From assembly GCA_017634975.1 (NCBI GenBank), contig JAGBMJ010000013.1, positions 29,079 through 93,078 on the forward strand: DNA of 64,000 nt, read 5' to 3'. The notes beneath the pieces were generated by a model. The model had not been told where the DNA came from and searched no databases. It saw only the letters and a list, made by a program, of their open reading frames with translations. The DNA comes from Lachnospiraceae bacterium. GTDB taxonomy: Bacteria > Bacillota > Clostridia > Lachnospirales > Lachnospiraceae. The position numbers and the translations under genes are program-made. Of the stretch, positions 63,750 to 64,000 are shown piece after piece; the first letter of the stretch is position 1, and every line of letters begins with the position of its first letter.

Positions 63750-64000
63750 GATGCTGCCGGATACAACCGGAGTGGTCGCATCGGAACCTGTTTCTGCCGG
63801 TGCCGCATCACCTTCACCGCCTTCGCCGCCTTCTTCCGGTGCAGCCTCACCGGTTTCCTCCGGCGCTGCTTCGGTAACATCTACAAAATCACTGCGGATA
63901 TATCCGTTAATGCTGCTTCCGTTTACTTCACCGGTTATCTCATACCAGGTATAACCATCACTTCCCTCGGTACTGCTGACGATCGTAAAAGTATCTCCAC
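63726..64000 (-). CDS. SH3-domain protein, C-terminal end (partial)
   Basis: The last 91 codons of a gene whose start is beyond the window. A bacterial SH3 (SH3_3-type) domain is recognisable: GDTFTIVSSTEGSDGYTWYEITGEVN and GYIRSDFVDV. It is followed by a low-complexity Glu/Ala/Pro/Gly-rich stretch and a short tail ILYICENR. Such domains bind the cell wall in Gram-positive bacteria, so the protein is probably secreted. Its final codons lie within the 77-bp repeat. Confidence 0.75.
   Translation of the reverse strand, partial: GDTFTIVSSTEGSDGYTWYEITGEVNGSSINGYIRSDFVDVTEAAPEETGEAAPEEGGEGGEGDAAPAETGSDATTPVVSGSILYICENR

Overview
The window looks like a chromosomal segment of a Gram-positive anaerobe of the Clostridia, most likely Lachnospiraceae (inference). 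The grounds are Firmicute-type AGGAGG ribosome sites with frequent GTG and TTG starts, sigma-A promoters with 17-bp spacers, LytTR, NarL and BlaI regulators, a giant BadF/DUF2229 activase-like protein, a diderm-free lipoprotein and ABC gene set, and FMN and ZTP riboswitches. Genes are dense and mostly on the + strand. No rRNA, tRNA, CRISPR array, phage or transposase gene was seen.

Layout. 0-11.4 kb: end of a MATE exporter, a hybrid histidine kinase, an M13 peptidase lipoprotein, a MacB/FtsX-type ABC pair, an AgrA/AgrC-like two-component pair and an unknown membrane-anchored protein. 11.4-14.1 kb: an array of six hairpins, a ZTP riboswitch, and a split purine end-pathway (PurO-type IMP cyclohydrolase plus an AICAR transformylase-only PurH) interrupted by a MITE-like element. 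14.1-24.8 kb: an ABC-2 exporter, a DUF2812-like protein, a nuclease-helicase, a GH13 glycosidase and valS. 24.8-33.6 kb: a zinc-ribbon/TPR protein, azlCD, two small membrane proteins and a 1414-aa activase-like protein. 33.6-39.9 kb: an F-type ATP synthase operon in the order a, c, b, alpha, gamma, beta, epsilon. It has no delta gene. Instead the alpha subunit carries an N-terminal extension resembling the C-terminal domain of delta. 40-44.4 kb: a lipid-linked flippase and a FeoA-FeoB fusion. 44.4-48.9 kb: a membrane protein and an orphan prepilin share a duplicated two-operator promoter and sit next to a DesK/NarL-type two-component system. 49-54.2 kb: ridA and an FMN-riboswitch-controlled riboflavin operon (ribD, ribE, ribBA, ribH) ending in a HAD phosphatase. 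54.2-58.8 kb: argG, a DUF1294 protein and trkAH potassium uptake.

From about 58.8 kb to the end the sequence becomes AT-rich and accessory-like. It holds an orphan BlaI-type repressor, two divergently transcribed genes whose N-terminal halves look homologous (one extended by Sel1/TPR-like repeats), duplicated gene 3' ends, and a lipoprotein gene bracketed by a perfect 77-bp direct repeat. That repeat contains the last codons of an SH3-domain gene that runs off the window.

The most unusual points are the delta-alpha ATP synthase fusion, the paired operator promoters, the divergent paralogue pair, the 77-bp-repeat-flanked lipoprotein cassette, and the hairpin array before the ZTP riboswitch. 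All assignments come from reading sequence motifs; no database search was run.
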